Assembly: GCA_030418545.1 (NCBI GenBank)
Contig: QAIB01000007.1
Coordinates: forward strand, 113,501-177,500
Origin: Xenophilus aerolatus
GTDB taxonomy: Bacteria > Pseudomonadota > Gammaproteobacteria > Burkholderiales > Burkholderiaceae_C
Length of the DNA stretch: 64,000 nt
Direction: 5' to 3'
Within the stretch, counting starts at the first letter, position 1, and each line of letters begins with the position of its first letter. The notes under the pieces were generated by a model, which ran no database searches, was not told the DNA's origin, and saw only the letters and a list, made by a program, of their open reading frames with translations. Both the position numbers and the translations under genes were made by a program. This document shows positions 46,285 through 54,907 of the stretch, one piece after another.

Positions 46285-46872
46285 ATGCGCGTGCTTGTCG
46301 TCTACTGCCACCCGGTCGAAACCAGCTTCGCTGCCGCCCTGCATGCCGAAGTGGTGCAGCAGCTGCGCGGCGCCGGCCACGAGGTGGACGACTGCGACCT
46401 GTACGCCGAGGGTTTCAATCCCGTGATGTCGCGCGAGGAGCGGCTGGGTTACCACGACGTGCCCGCCAACCGCGCGCCGCTGCAGGGCTACATCGACCGC
46501 CTGCACCGAGCCGAGGCCATCGTCTTCTGCTTTCCGACCTGGTGCTTCGGCCTGCCCGCCATGCTCAAGGGCTGGTTCGACCGGCTGCTCATGCCCGGCG
46601 TGGCCTTCGACCTCTCGGATTCGGCCAACGTCAAGCCGATGCTCACCAACATCCAGCGCATCAGCGCCGTCGTCACCTACGGCCGCCCGCGCTGGATGGC
46701 CTGGTACATGGGCGACCCGCCGCGCAAGATGGTCACGCGCTACATGAAGCGCCTCACGGCCCAGCAGGCGCGGGTGGACTACCACGCCCACTACCACATG
46801 AACGTCGCGACACGCCCGCAGCTCGAGCGCTTCAAGGCCCGCGTCGGTCAGGCCATGGCGAGGTTCGCATGA
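46285..46872 (+). CDS. Flavodoxin-like NAD(P)H dehydrogenase (quinone)
   Basis: A 195-residue FMN/FAD flavodoxin-fold reductase of the KefF/NQO group: VLVVYCHPVETSFAAALHAE near the start, CDLYAEGFNPVMSREER, and the flavin loop VFCFPTWCFGLPAMLKGWFD. It can supply two-electron reduction with NAD(P)H. First gene of the operon; it overlaps the amidohydrolase gene (ATGA). In this setting it may reduce a ring or recycle flavin for the FAD oxidase at the operon end; inference. Confidence 0.85.
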   Translation: MRVLVVYCHPVETSFAAALHAEVVQQLRGAGHEVDDCDLYAEGFNPVMSREERLGYHDVPANRAPLQGYIDRLHRAEAIVFCFPTWCFGLPAMLKGWFDRLLMPGVAFDLSDSANVKPMLTNIQRISAVVTYGRPRWMAWYMGDPPRKMVTRYMKRLTAQQARVDYHAHYHMNVATRPQLERFKARVGQAMARFA

Positions 46873-48173
46873 ACGTGCCTGGCGCCCTCGAACGCGTGCG
46901 CCTGCCGCGCTGGCTGCTGCCGCCGGAATGGCCCGTCGACGCCGCCGGCACGCCGGCGCTCGCACGCGTGGCGCTGGGGCAAGGGCGCATTGCCTCGGTC
47001 CGGCCTTCGCACGGCACCATGGCCGAGGGCGAGAGCGATTGGGAGCTGCAAGGCGCCCTCGCACTGCCCGGCTTCGTCGACGCGCACGTGCACCTGGACA
47101 AGACCTTCACGCTGCCGCGCATCCACCACATCGAGCCGGGCTTGCTCGGCGCCATCGACGCCATGCTGACCGACCGCGCCGGCTGGACGGCCGCCGACGT
47201 GCGCCAGCGCGCAGAACGCGCACTGCAGTGGGCCTTCGAAGCCGGCAGCACGCGCCTGCGCACCCACGTGGACTGGTGGGAGGCCGATCGCACGCCCGTC
47301 GCCTGGCCCGTGCTGCGCGAGCTGGCGCAGGACTGGCGCGGCCGCATCCGCCTGGAGCGCGTGAGCCTCATGCGCCTGGCCTTCTTCGAGGACGCGGCCG
47401 AGGCCGATCGCCTCGCGCGCCACGTCGCCGCGAGCGGCCCGGACGCGCTGCTCGGCGGCTTCGTCCACACCGCGCACTGGAACGAGCCGGGCCTGCGCCA
47501 GCTGCTGCTCGCGGCGCAGCGCCACGGGCTGGATGTCGACCTGCATGTGGACGAGGAGCTCGAACCCTCGGCGCATGGTCTGGCGACCATCGCCCGCATC
47601 GCCCGCGAGATCGGCTTCGACGGCCGCATCGTCTGCGGCCACGTGTGCGCGCTGGCCGCGCAGGACGAGGCGGTGGCGCTCGCCACCCTCGACGCCGTGG
47701 CGCGCGCGCCGATCACGCTCGTGTCGCTGCCCGCCACCAACCTGCTGCTGCAGGACGCCGTCACCGGCCGCACGCCGCGCCAGCGCGGCATCACGCTGGT
47801 GAAGGAAGCACGCGAACGCGGCATCCCGCTGCTGCTGGCCAGCGACAACGTGCAGGACCCGTTCTGCCGCGTCGGCAGCTACGACCCGGTCGACGCCCTG
47901 GCCACCGGTGCGCTGGTGGCCCAGTTGCCCGCGCCTTTCGATGCCTGGTCCGAAGCGATCTGCCGCGGCGACTGGCTCGACCGCGTGCCCGCCGCGCAGC
48001 CCACGCTGGCCGGCGCGCCGGCCGACCTCGTGCTTTTCCACGATGCCGATGCGCATGGTTTCCCCTCGCGCACCGCGCGGCGCGTGGTGCTGCGCGGCGG
48101 CCGCGTCGTTCATGGCGAGCTGCCCGCCGACTGGCTGGCCAACGCGGCCTCGCCGATTCCTGCCCTCACCTGA
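46869..48173 (+). CDS. Cytosine-deaminase-like amidohydrolase
   Basis: A 434-residue metal-dependent hydrolase of the cytosine deaminase group. Metal ligands: GFVDAHVHLDK (H-x-H), a central His in DVDLHVDEELEP with the catalytic Glu, CGHVCAL, and the Asp in LLLASDNVQDPF. The LHVDEE and SDNVQDPF forms are those of CodA-like deaminases acting on pyrimidines, triazines or pterins. It should hydrolyse an exocyclic amine or open a cyclic amide; the substrate is unknown. It is coupled to the flavodoxin-like gene. Confidence 0.85.
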   Translation: MNVPGALERVRLPRWLLPPEWPVDAAGTPALARVALGQGRIASVRPSHGTMAEGESDWELQGALALPGFVDAHVHLDKTFTLPRIHHIEPGLLGAIDAMLTDRAGWTAADVRQRAERALQWAFEAGSTRLRTHVDWWEADRTPVAWPVLRELAQDWRGRIRLERVSLMRLAFFEDAAEADRLARHVAASGPDALLGGFVHTAHWNEPGLRQLLLAAQRHGLDVDLHVDEELEPSAHGLATIARIAREIGFDGRIVCGHVCALAAQDEAVALATLDAVARAPITLVSLPATNLLLQDAVTGRTPRQRGITLVKEARERGIPLLLASDNVQDPFCRVGSYDPVDALATGALVAQLPAPFDAWSEAICRGDWLDRVPAAQPTLAGAPADLVLFHDADAHGFPSRTARRVVLRGGRVVHGELPADWLANAASPIPALT

Positions 48174-48186
48174 GATCGAAAACGCC

Positions 48187-49056
48187 ATGCTCCACGGCTA
48201 CATCCCGCCCCACCGCTTCCTGCCCTACCTGAGCTGGACCGAGATCGACGCGCTGCCCGATCGCGAGAACACCGTCATCGTGCTGCCCTGCGGCGCCATC
48301 GAGCAGCATGGCCCGCACCTGCCCTGCTCGGTCGACAGCGTGATCTCCTCGGGCGTGATGGGCAAGGCGCTCGAACGCCTGCCCGCCGAGGTGCGCGCCT
48401 TCGCCCTGCCCACCATCACCTACGGCAAGTCCGAGGAGCACCTGCACTTCCCGGGCACGATGACACTCACCGGCACCACGCTGCTGTCGACCATCGTCGA
48501 GGTCGGCGAGTCGGTCTACCGTTCGGGCTTTCGCAAGCTGCTGTTCGCCAACGGCCACGGCGGCCAGCCGCAGGTGCTGGAGATGGCGGCGCGCGAACTG
48601 CGCCTGCGCCATGGCGACTTCGTAGTAGTGCCGCACGGCGTGTCGCGCCTGCCCAGCGCGGCCAGCAAGCAGGTGAGCGAGCAGGAGAAAAAGCTCGCCA
48701 TGCATGCCGGCCATTCCGAAACCGCGCTGATGCTGGCGCTGGCGCCCGAGACGGTGCACATGGAACGCGCGGTCGCCAACTTCCCGCCGCCCTTCCCGAT
48801 CAAGCTGCTGTCGGCCGACGGCCGGCCGGCCTGCGCCTGGACGGCACGCGACTTCGGGCCCACGGGCGTGATCGGCGACCCGACCTCGGCCACGCGCGAG
48901 CAGGGCGAGGAAATCCTCAGCACGCTGGCCGACAGCTGGGTGCAGGCGCTGACCGAGCTCTACCACCTGCGCTGGGTGGTGCGCGACGCGCCGACCTGGG
49001 AGCGCGGCCAGTACACCGGCCACATCGAGTCCGCGCGCGGTCCGGCTCTTGCTTGA
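48187..49056 (+). CDS. Creatininase-family amidohydrolase
   Basis: A 289-residue protein of the creatininase family (PF02633), which hydrolyses cyclic amides. Metal-ligand motifs are VLPCGAIEQHGPHLPCSVDS (Glu, His, Asp), LFANGHGGQPQVLEMAAREL, and MHAGHSETALMLAL with the catalytic region GDPTSATREQGE. It lacks nothing obvious. Known members open creatinine, or act in riboflavin, F420 or mycofactocin pathways. Thirteen bp after the amidohydrolase gene; both are probably sequential hydrolytic steps on one ring. Confidence 0.88.
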   Translation: MLHGYIPPHRFLPYLSWTEIDALPDRENTVIVLPCGAIEQHGPHLPCSVDSVISSGVMGKALERLPAEVRAFALPTITYGKSEEHLHFPGTMTLTGTTLLSTIVEVGESVYRSGFRKLLFANGHGGQPQVLEMAARELRLRHGDFVVVPHGVSRLPSAASKQVSEQEKKLAMHAGHSETALMLALAPETVHMERAVANFPPPFPIKLLSADGRPACAWTARDFGPTGVIGDPTSATREQGEEILSTLADSWVQALTELYHLRWVVRDAPTWERGQYTGHIESARGPALA

Positions 49057-49130
49057 AGCGCGACCGCACACCTTCCCCCGCCTTCCCTCTTCCCTGCACT
49101 GATTTGTCTGACCTTTCCAGGAGCCCTGCC

Positions 49131-50132
49131 TTGACCCCTCGCATCCCCCGCTTCGCCGCCCGCGCCGTCCTGGCCCTGGGTGCCACCGTGCTCGGCCTGG
49201 CCGCCACCGGCGCCCATGCGCAGGAAAAATTCACCTACATGACCAACTGGTACGCGCAGGCCGAGCACGGCGGCTTCTACCAGGCGGTGGCCACCGGCAT
49301 CTACAAGAAGTACGGCCTGGACGTGACCATCAAGATGGGTGGCCCGCAGGTCAACATCCTGCAGATCATGGGCGCCGGGCAAGCCGACTGCATCATGGGT
49401 TCGAGCGACCTGCAGATGATGATCGCACGCAGCGGCGGCCTGCCTGTCGTCACTGTGGCGGCCCTGTTCCAGAAGGACCCGCAGGTGCTCATCGCCCATG
49501 AGGACGTCAAGACCCTCGCCGACATGAAGGGCAAGACCATCCTCATCGCGCCCTCGGCCCAGCGCGGCTACTACGCCTGGCTGAAGACCAAGTACGGCTT
49601 CACCGATGCGCAGACGCGCCCCTACACCTTCAACATCCAGCCCTTCGTCGCCGACAAGAACGTGGTGCAGCAGGGCTACCTCACGTCCGAGCCCTTCGCG
49701 GTGCAGAAGGCCGGCGTGAAGGCCAACACCATCCTGCTGGCCGACAACGGCTACCCCTCCTACGCCACCACCATCTCCTGCATGGACAAGACGGTGAAGG
49801 AGCGCAGCAAGGCCGTGGACGGCTTCGTGAAGGCGACGGCCGAAGGCTGGAAGTCCTACCTCGCGGACCCGGCGCCGGCCAACGCCCTCATCAAGAAGGA
49901 CAACCCCAACATGACCGACGAGCAGCTCGCGTACAGCGTGGCCAAGCTCAAGGAAATGGGCATCGTCGCCAGCGGCGACGCGCTCAAGCAGGGCATCGGC
50001 ACGATGACCGAGGCGCGCGTGAAGCAGAACTATGACTTCGCCGTGTCGGCCGGCCTGATCGACGGCAGCAAGGTGGACCTGGCGCAGGCCTTCGACCTGA
50101 GCTTCATCAAAGCCGCCAAGGTTCTGCCCTGA
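49131..50132 (+). CDS. ABC transporter substrate-binding protein (NMT1/THI5-like), TTG start
   Basis: A 333-residue periplasmic binding protein of the NMT1/SsuA-like group. Signal peptide 1-30 (AARAVLALGATVLGLAATGA, then HAQ). The mature start EKFTYMTNWYAQAEHGGFYQ resembles binding proteins for pyrimidines, thiamine precursors and riboflavin (compare THI5/RibY). The start is TTG at 49131: AGGAGC lies seven bases upstream and it places the signal peptide correctly, while there is no ATG nearby. It serves the ATPase and permease that follow. Confidence 0.9.
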   Translation: MTPRIPRFAARAVLALGATVLGLAATGAHAQEKFTYMTNWYAQAEHGGFYQAVATGIYKKYGLDVTIKMGGPQVNILQIMGAGQADCIMGSSDLQMMIARSGGLPVVTVAALFQKDPQVLIAHEDVKTLADMKGKTILIAPSAQRGYYAWLKTKYGFTDAQTRPYTFNIQPFVADKNVVQQGYLTSEPFAVQKAGVKANTILLADNGYPSYATTISCMDKTVKERSKAVDGFVKATAEGWKSYLADPAPANALIKKDNPNMTDEQLAYSVAKLKEMGIVASGDALKQGIGTMTEARVKQNYDFAVSAGLIDGSKVDLAQAFDLSFIKAAKVLP

Positions 50133-50155
50133 ACGCCCGTCCGAGCGAGGCCGCG

Positions 50156-50962
50156 ATGAACGACAACGCCCCCGTGCCTGCGATCGAGGTCCTCTCGGCG
50201 CAGAAGACCTACCCCAACGGCACGATCGCGCTGCAGCCGGTCGACCTCACGATCCAGGAGGGCGAGTTCGTCACCCTGCTCGGCCCCTCGGGCTGCGGCA
50301 AGAGCACGCTGCTGAAGATGGTGGCCGGCCTGCTCGAGCCCACCGACGGGCGGCTGCTGCTGTGGCGCAAGCCGGTGGCGGCCGCTCAGGAAGGCGCAGG
50401 CAAGAAGATGGCTTTCGTCTTCCAGTCGCCCACGCTCATGCCCTGGGCCAGCGTACAGGCCAACGTGCGCCTGCCGCTGGACCTGGCCAAGGTGCCGCGC
50501 GCCGAGGCCGACGCGCGCGTGGCCGAGGCGCTCGAGCTGGTGGGCCTGGCCAGGTTCGCCAAGGCGCTGCCGCGTGCGCTCTCGGGCGGCATGCAGATGC
50601 GCGTGTCGATCGCCCGCGGCCTGGTGGTGCAGCCCAACCTGCTGCTGATGGACGAGCCCTTCGGCGCGCTGGACGAGATCACGCGCCACAAGCTCGACGC
50701 CGACCTGCTGGAGCTGTGGCGCAAGAAGAAGCTCACGGTGGTCTTCGTCACGCACTCGATCCACGAGGCGGTGTTCCTCTCCAGCCGCGTGGTCATGATG
50801 GCCGCGCGCCCGGGCCGCATCGTGGAAGAGGTGCGCATCGACGAGCCCTACCCGCGCAGCGCCGACTTCATGGTGAGCCCCGAGTTCACCCACTACGCCA
50901 AGCACCTGCAGCGCAGCCTGCTGGCGGCCAGCCAGGCCAACGAGGAAGAGGCGCTGTCATGA
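50156..50962 (+). CDS. ABC transporter ATP-binding protein (SsuB/TauB type)
   Basis: A 268-residue ATPase. Walker A GPSGCGKS at 43-50, Q-loop Gln90 in VFQSPTLMPW, signature LSGGM at 142-146, Walker B LLLMDEPF with Asp166-Glu167, and the switch His in VTHSIHEAVF. This is the nitrate/sulfonate/taurine class that energises NMT1-type binding-protein systems. It starts 24 bp after the binding-protein gene and overlaps the permease start. Confidence 0.93.
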   Translation: MNDNAPVPAIEVLSAQKTYPNGTIALQPVDLTIQEGEFVTLLGPSGCGKSTLLKMVAGLLEPTDGRLLLWRKPVAAAQEGAGKKMAFVFQSPTLMPWASVQANVRLPLDLAKVPRAEADARVAEALELVGLARFAKALPRALSGGMQMRVSIARGLVVQPNLLLMDEPFGALDEITRHKLDADLLELWRKKKLTVVFVTHSIHEAVFLSSRVVMMAARPGRIVEEVRIDEPYPRSADFMVSPEFTHYAKHLQRSLLAASQANEEEALS

Positions 50963-51876
50963 GCATCACCTGGAATGCCCCCGTCGCCCCGCGCGACGCC
51001 TCTGCCTCATCTCCCGCCCCCGCACCGAGCCCCGCCGTGATCGCTCCCGCCCCCAGCCAGCCGCCCCGCCCCGCCGCCGCCGTGCCCCTGCTGCGCCAGC
51101 CCCGCGCCCAGCGCATCCTGCTGCCGGTGCTGGTGGGCCTGGTGCTGATCGGCGCCTGGCAGGCGCTGGTGGTGGGCATGGAGCTGCCGCCCTACCTGGT
51201 GCCCTCGCCGGCGCTGATGATGAAGACGCTCTTCACCGACTGGGCCACGCTGGGCATGGCCTTGCTGGTGACTCTGAAGATCACGGTGCTGTCCTTCGTG
51301 GTCGCCACGGTGGTGGGCGTGCTGATCTCCTTCGTCTTCGTGCAGAGCCGCCTGATCGAGACCGCGCTGTTCCCCTACGCGGTGCTGCTGCAGGTCACGC
51401 CCATCGTGGCGGTGGCGCCGCTGATCATCATCTGGGTCAAGGACCCGACGGCTTCGCTGGTGATCTGCGCGACGCTGGTGGCGCTGTTCCCCATCATCAG
51501 CAACACCACGCTGGGGTTGCGCAGCATCGACCCGGACCTCCAGGCCTACTTCAAGATGAACCGCGCGACGCGGCTGCAGACGCTGGTGCGGCTGCGCATT
51601 CCGAGCGCGCTGCCCTACTTCTTCGGCGGCCTGCGCATCTCCAGCGGGCTGGCGCTGATCGGCGCGGTGGTGGCCGAGTTCGTCGCCGGCACCGGCGGCG
51701 CGGCCACGGGCCTGGCCTACCAGATCCTCATGGCCGGCTACCAGCTCAACATCCCGCGCATGTTCGCAGCGCTGCTGCTGATCTCGCTCACCGGCGTGGC
51801 GCTCTTCGCGCTGATGGCCTGGGCGACGAAGGCCGCCCTGGGCTCGTGGCATGCCAGCGAGCTCTCCCAAGACTGA
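50959..51876 (+). CDS. ABC transporter permease (SsuC type)
   Basis: A 305-residue inner-membrane permease with about six spans. The ATPase-coupling EAA-like loop is FKMNRATRLQTLVRLRIPSA LPYFFGGLRIS-like in the third quarter. Residues 1-50 are Pro/Ala-rich and probably disordered in the cytoplasm, an extension longer than usual. ATGA overlap with the ATPase. Third part of the importer. Confidence 0.92.
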   Translation: MSITWNAPVAPRDASASSPAPAPSPAVIAPAPSQPPRPAAAVPLLRQPRAQRILLPVLVGLVLIGAWQALVVGMELPPYLVPSPALMMKTLFTDWATLGMALLVTLKITVLSFVVATVVGVLISFVFVQSRLIETALFPYAVLLQVTPIVAVAPLIIIWVKDPTASLVICATLVALFPIISNTTLGLRSIDPDLQAYFKMNRATRLQTLVRLRIPSALPYFFGGLRISSGLALIGAVVAEFVAGTGGAATGLAYQILMAGYQLNIPRMFAALLLISLTGVALFALMAWATKAALGSWHASELSQD

Positions 51877-51895
51877 CTCTTTCCCATCCTTGCGC

Positions 51896-53254
51896 ATGAA
51901 CGCCCCCGTGACCCCCATCGAACAGCTGCACCTCGAACTGCCCGAGCTCGACTGGATCACCGATCCCGGCCGCATCGAGCGGCTGTCGCAGGACTTCTCC
52001 TGGTTCAGCCCGGTGCTCAAGCGCCAGCTCGACGGCAAGCTGGCCGACAGCGTGGTGCGCCCTCGCACCGAGGACGAGATCCGCCGCCTGGTCGGCGCCT
52101 GCGCCCGCCTGAAGGTGCCGATCACCATCCGCGGCAGCGGCACCGGCAACTACGGCCAGACCACGCCGCTGGCCGGCGGCGTGGTGCTCGACATGACGGG
52201 CTACAACCAGCTGCTGTGGGTGCGCCCCGGCGTGGCGCGCGCGCAGGCAGGCATCCGCCTGAACGACATCGAGAAGCAGGCGCGCACGCAGAGCCAGGAG
52301 CTGCGCTGCATGCCCTCGACCTACCGCAGCGCCACGCTGGGCGGCCTGTTCGGTGGTGGTTTCGGCGGCGTGGGCTCCATCAACTACGGCCCGCTGGCCG
52401 CGCCGGGCAACGTGCTCGGCGTGAAGGCCATGACCATCGAGCCCGAGCCGCAGGTGGTCGAGCTGCGCGGTGCCGAGGCGATGCGCATGCACCACCTCTG
52501 GGGCACCAACGGCCTGGTGCTGGAGCTGGAGATCGGCCTCGCACCCGCACAGCCCTGGCTGGAGACGCTCACCACCTTCACCGACTTCGACGCCGCGCTG
52601 GCGTTCGGCGATGCGCTGGCGCGCGCGCCGGGCCTGGCCAAGCGCGAGGTGGCCTTCTTCGCGAGCCCCGTGCCGGACCACCTGGGGCAGCTGTCGGAGT
52701 ACCTGCCGCGCGGTTGCCACGCCGTGCTCTCGCTGGTGGCCGAGGGCGGCGAGGAGGCCCTGAAGGAACTGGTGGCCGCGCATGGCGGCACGGTGACCTA
52801 CCGCCGCACGGCCGAGGAGGTGCACAAGAGCAACCGCACGCTGATGGAATTCACCTGGAACCACACCACGCTGCATGCGCTGCGCATCGACAAGAGCCTG
52901 ACCTACCTGCAGACCAGCTTCACGCCCGGCCAGTACGTGCAGCAGATCACCGAGCTGAGCCAGCGCTACGCCGGCGAGGTGCTGATGCACGCCGAGTTCC
53001 TGCGCGGCATGGACGGCCTGATCAACTGCAGCGCGCTGCAGCTGGTGCGCTTCAGCACCGAGGAGCGCCTCGCGCAGATCATCCAGGAGCACCGCGACTA
53101 TGGCGTGCGCATCAACAACCCGCATGTCTTCGTCGTCGAGGACGGCAAGGCGGGCGGCGACCTGCCAGCGGAGGTGCTGGCGATGAAGGCGCGCTTCGAT
53201 CCGCTGGCCCTGCTCAACCCGGGCAAGCTGCGCGGCTGGCCGGTGGCGGTCTGA
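51896..53254 (+). CDS. FAD-linked oxidase (GlcD-like, PCMH-type FAD domain)
   Basis: A 452-residue flavoprotein with a PCMH/VAO-type FAD-binding domain: VVRPRTEDEIRRLVGACARL, then VPITIRGSGTGNYGQTTPLA with the conserved pyrophosphate-binding glycines, and the LGGLFGGGFGGVGSINYGPL loop. The C-terminal domain ends FDPLALLNPGKLRGWP as in glycolate/lactate oxidase relatives. It is the last gene of the operon, 19 bp after the permease. It probably oxidises the substrate or a ring-opened intermediate. Confidence 0.88.
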   Translation: MNAPVTPIEQLHLELPELDWITDPGRIERLSQDFSWFSPVLKRQLDGKLADSVVRPRTEDEIRRLVGACARLKVPITIRGSGTGNYGQTTPLAGGVVLDMTGYNQLLWVRPGVARAQAGIRLNDIEKQARTQSQELRCMPSTYRSATLGGLFGGGFGGVGSINYGPLAAPGNVLGVKAMTIEPEPQVVELRGAEAMRMHHLWGTNGLVLELEIGLAPAQPWLETLTTFTDFDAALAFGDALARAPGLAKREVAFFASPVPDHLGQLSEYLPRGCHAVLSLVAEGGEEALKELVAAHGGTVTYRRTAEEVHKSNRTLMEFTWNHTTLHALRIDKSLTYLQTSFTPGQYVQQITELSQRYAGEVLMHAEFLRGMDGLINCSALQLVRFSTEERLAQIIQEHRDYGVRINNPHVFVVEDGKAGGDLPAEVLAMKARFDPLALLNPGKLRGWPVAV

Positions 53255-53298
53255 GCGCATCCCTCGGATCCGCTTGGCAATTTCCTCAAGAAAGAGGG

Positions 53299-53348
53299 GC
53301 TCTGGCGCCCGCTGGACGGTCGCGGGCAGCTCCTGATTTGATAGCGAA
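53299..53348 (-). repeat. GATAGCT-type interspersed repeat, copy e
   Basis: On the minus strand: TTCGCTATCAAATCAGGAGC, TGCCCGCGACCGTCCAGCGGGCGCC and AGAGC. It pairs GCCCGC with GCGGGC. It lies between the end of the FAD-oxidase gene and the stop of lnt, so at the right edge of the accessory block, where the two convergent transcripts meet. Confidence 0.7.
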
Positions 53349-53359
53349 CCGGGCCACCC

Positions 53360-54907
53360 TCAACGGGGCGAGCGACGGGCGGCGACGATGCCGAACACGG
53401 ACCCGAGCAGCGCCAGCACCCACAGCGGCCACAGCCCCGCGCGCGACACCCACCAGGCGAAGGGCGTGATGCCCGCGCGACCTTCCACCTCGGCCTCGAG
53501 CACGCCGCGCGTGAGCCGCGGCAGCTGCTGCGTCACGTGCCCGCGGTGATCGATGACGGCCGTGGCACCGGTGTTGGTGGCGCGCAGCATCGGTCGCTGG
53601 AATTCGAGTGCGCGCATGCGCGAGATGGCCAGGTGCTGGTCGATCGCGATCGAATCGCCGAACCAGGCGATGTTGCTCACGTTCAGCAGGATCGTCGGCG
53701 CCGTGGCGGCATCGCGGAAGGCGGCCCCGATCTCGTCGCCGAACAGGTCCTCGTAGCAGATGTTGGGCGCGATGCGCTGGCCCTGCCAATCGAGGCGCGG
53801 CTGCGGCAGCGCGCCACGGGCGAAATCGCCCAGCGGGATGTTCATCATGTCGATGAACCAGCGAAAGCCCGTGGGAATGAATTCGCCGAAGGGCACCAGG
53901 TGGTGCTTGTCGTAGCGGTAGGGCGTGGACTGGCCGGGCGCGAAGCCCAGCACCGTGTTGCTGTAGCTGCCCGGCTTGTCTTCATAGGGCAGGCCCACGA
54001 CCGCCGCCTGCGTGCCCTGCGCATAGCGCCGGGCGATGGCGTCGAGGTAGCCGGGCGGCAGCTGGCGCGGCAGCAGGGGCAGTGCCGTCTCGGGCGTCAC
54101 TACCAGTGGCGCGCGGGCGGCCTGCAGTTGCTCGGCGTACCACTGCAACGCGGTGGCGATGCCGCTGCCGGGGATGAATTTCTCGTCCTGCGGGATGTTT
54201 CCCTGCAGCAGCGCCACGCCCAGGTGGCCGCGCGCATTGGACTCACCGCCGTCGTCGTGCAGCAGCGCCAGTCCGAGCGGCGCCGCCAACAGCACGGCGG
54301 CCGTGCCGGCGCTCCAGCCCTGCGCGCGACGCGGCGCGCGCCATGCCAGGCCCGCGGCAGCGGCGATGGCCGAGGCCACCGCGCCCACGCCGTACACGCC
54401 CAGCCAGGGCACGTAGCCGGCCAACGGCCCGTCGACGTGCGCGTAGCCGCCCGCGCCCCACGGGAAGCCGGTGAACCAGCTGTTGCGCAGCAGCTCGGCC
54501 AGCAGCCAAAGTGCAACAAAAAAGGAAGCGGCCCGCGCCCGGCTGGTGGGCGCAAACATCACGAAAGCCGCACAGGCCGCGGCGTAGTAAAGGCCCAGGC
54601 CGGCCGCCAGCGCGAGCACGGCGATCGCCGCCAGCGGCGCCGGCAGGCCACCGTAGGTGTGCATCGAGATGAAGAGCCACCAGAAGGTGCCGGTGAGCCA
54701 GGTGGTGGAAAACAGCCAGCCCCAGAGGCCCGCGCGGCGCCAGCGCGCGCCTTCGCGGCGAAGCCCCTCGAGCAGCGCGACCAGGCCGGCGAGGGAGATC
54801 AGCTGCAGCCACCATTGCGGCTGGCCATTCCACGGGCTGGCGATGGAGAAGGCCTGCGCCAGGCCGGCGGCGCCGAAGCCCAGCGCGCGCAGCAGGGTCG
54901 CTTTCAA
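53360..54907 (-). CDS. lnt: Apolipoprotein N-acyltransferase
   Basis: A 515-residue inner-membrane enzyme that adds the third acyl chain to the N-terminal Cys of lipoproteins. Several membrane spans occupy 1 to about 215; the periplasmic nitrilase domain has the triad Glu273 (VVTPETALPLL), Lys334 (YRYDKHHLVPFGE) and Cys384 (PNICYEDLFG). The start at 54907 is TTG, overlapping the stop of the CorC-like gene (TTGA), so translation is coupled. No ATG is available before residue 82. Confidence 0.95.
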   Translation of the reverse strand: MKATLLRALGFGAAGLAQAFSIASPWNGQPQWWLQLISLAGLVALLEGLRREGARWRRAGLWGWLFSTTWLTGTFWWLFISMHTYGGLPAPLAAIAVLALAAGLGLYYAAACAAFVMFAPTSRARAASFFVALWLLAELLRNSWFTGFPWGAGGYAHVDGPLAGYVPWLGVYGVGAVASAIAAAAGLAWRAPRRAQGWSAGTAAVLLAAPLGLALLHDDGGESNARGHLGVALLQGNIPQDEKFIPGSGIATALQWYAEQLQAARAPLVVTPETALPLLPRQLPPGYLDAIARRYAQGTQAAVVGLPYEDKPGSYSNTVLGFAPGQSTPYRYDKHHLVPFGEFIPTGFRWFIDMMNIPLGDFARGALPQPRLDWQGQRIAPNICYEDLFGDEIGAAFRDAATAPTILLNVSNIAWFGDSIAIDQHLAISRMRALEFQRPMLRATNTGATAVIDHRGHVTQQLPRLTRGVLEAEVEGRAGITPFAWWVSRAGLWPLWVLALLGSVFGIVAARRSPR

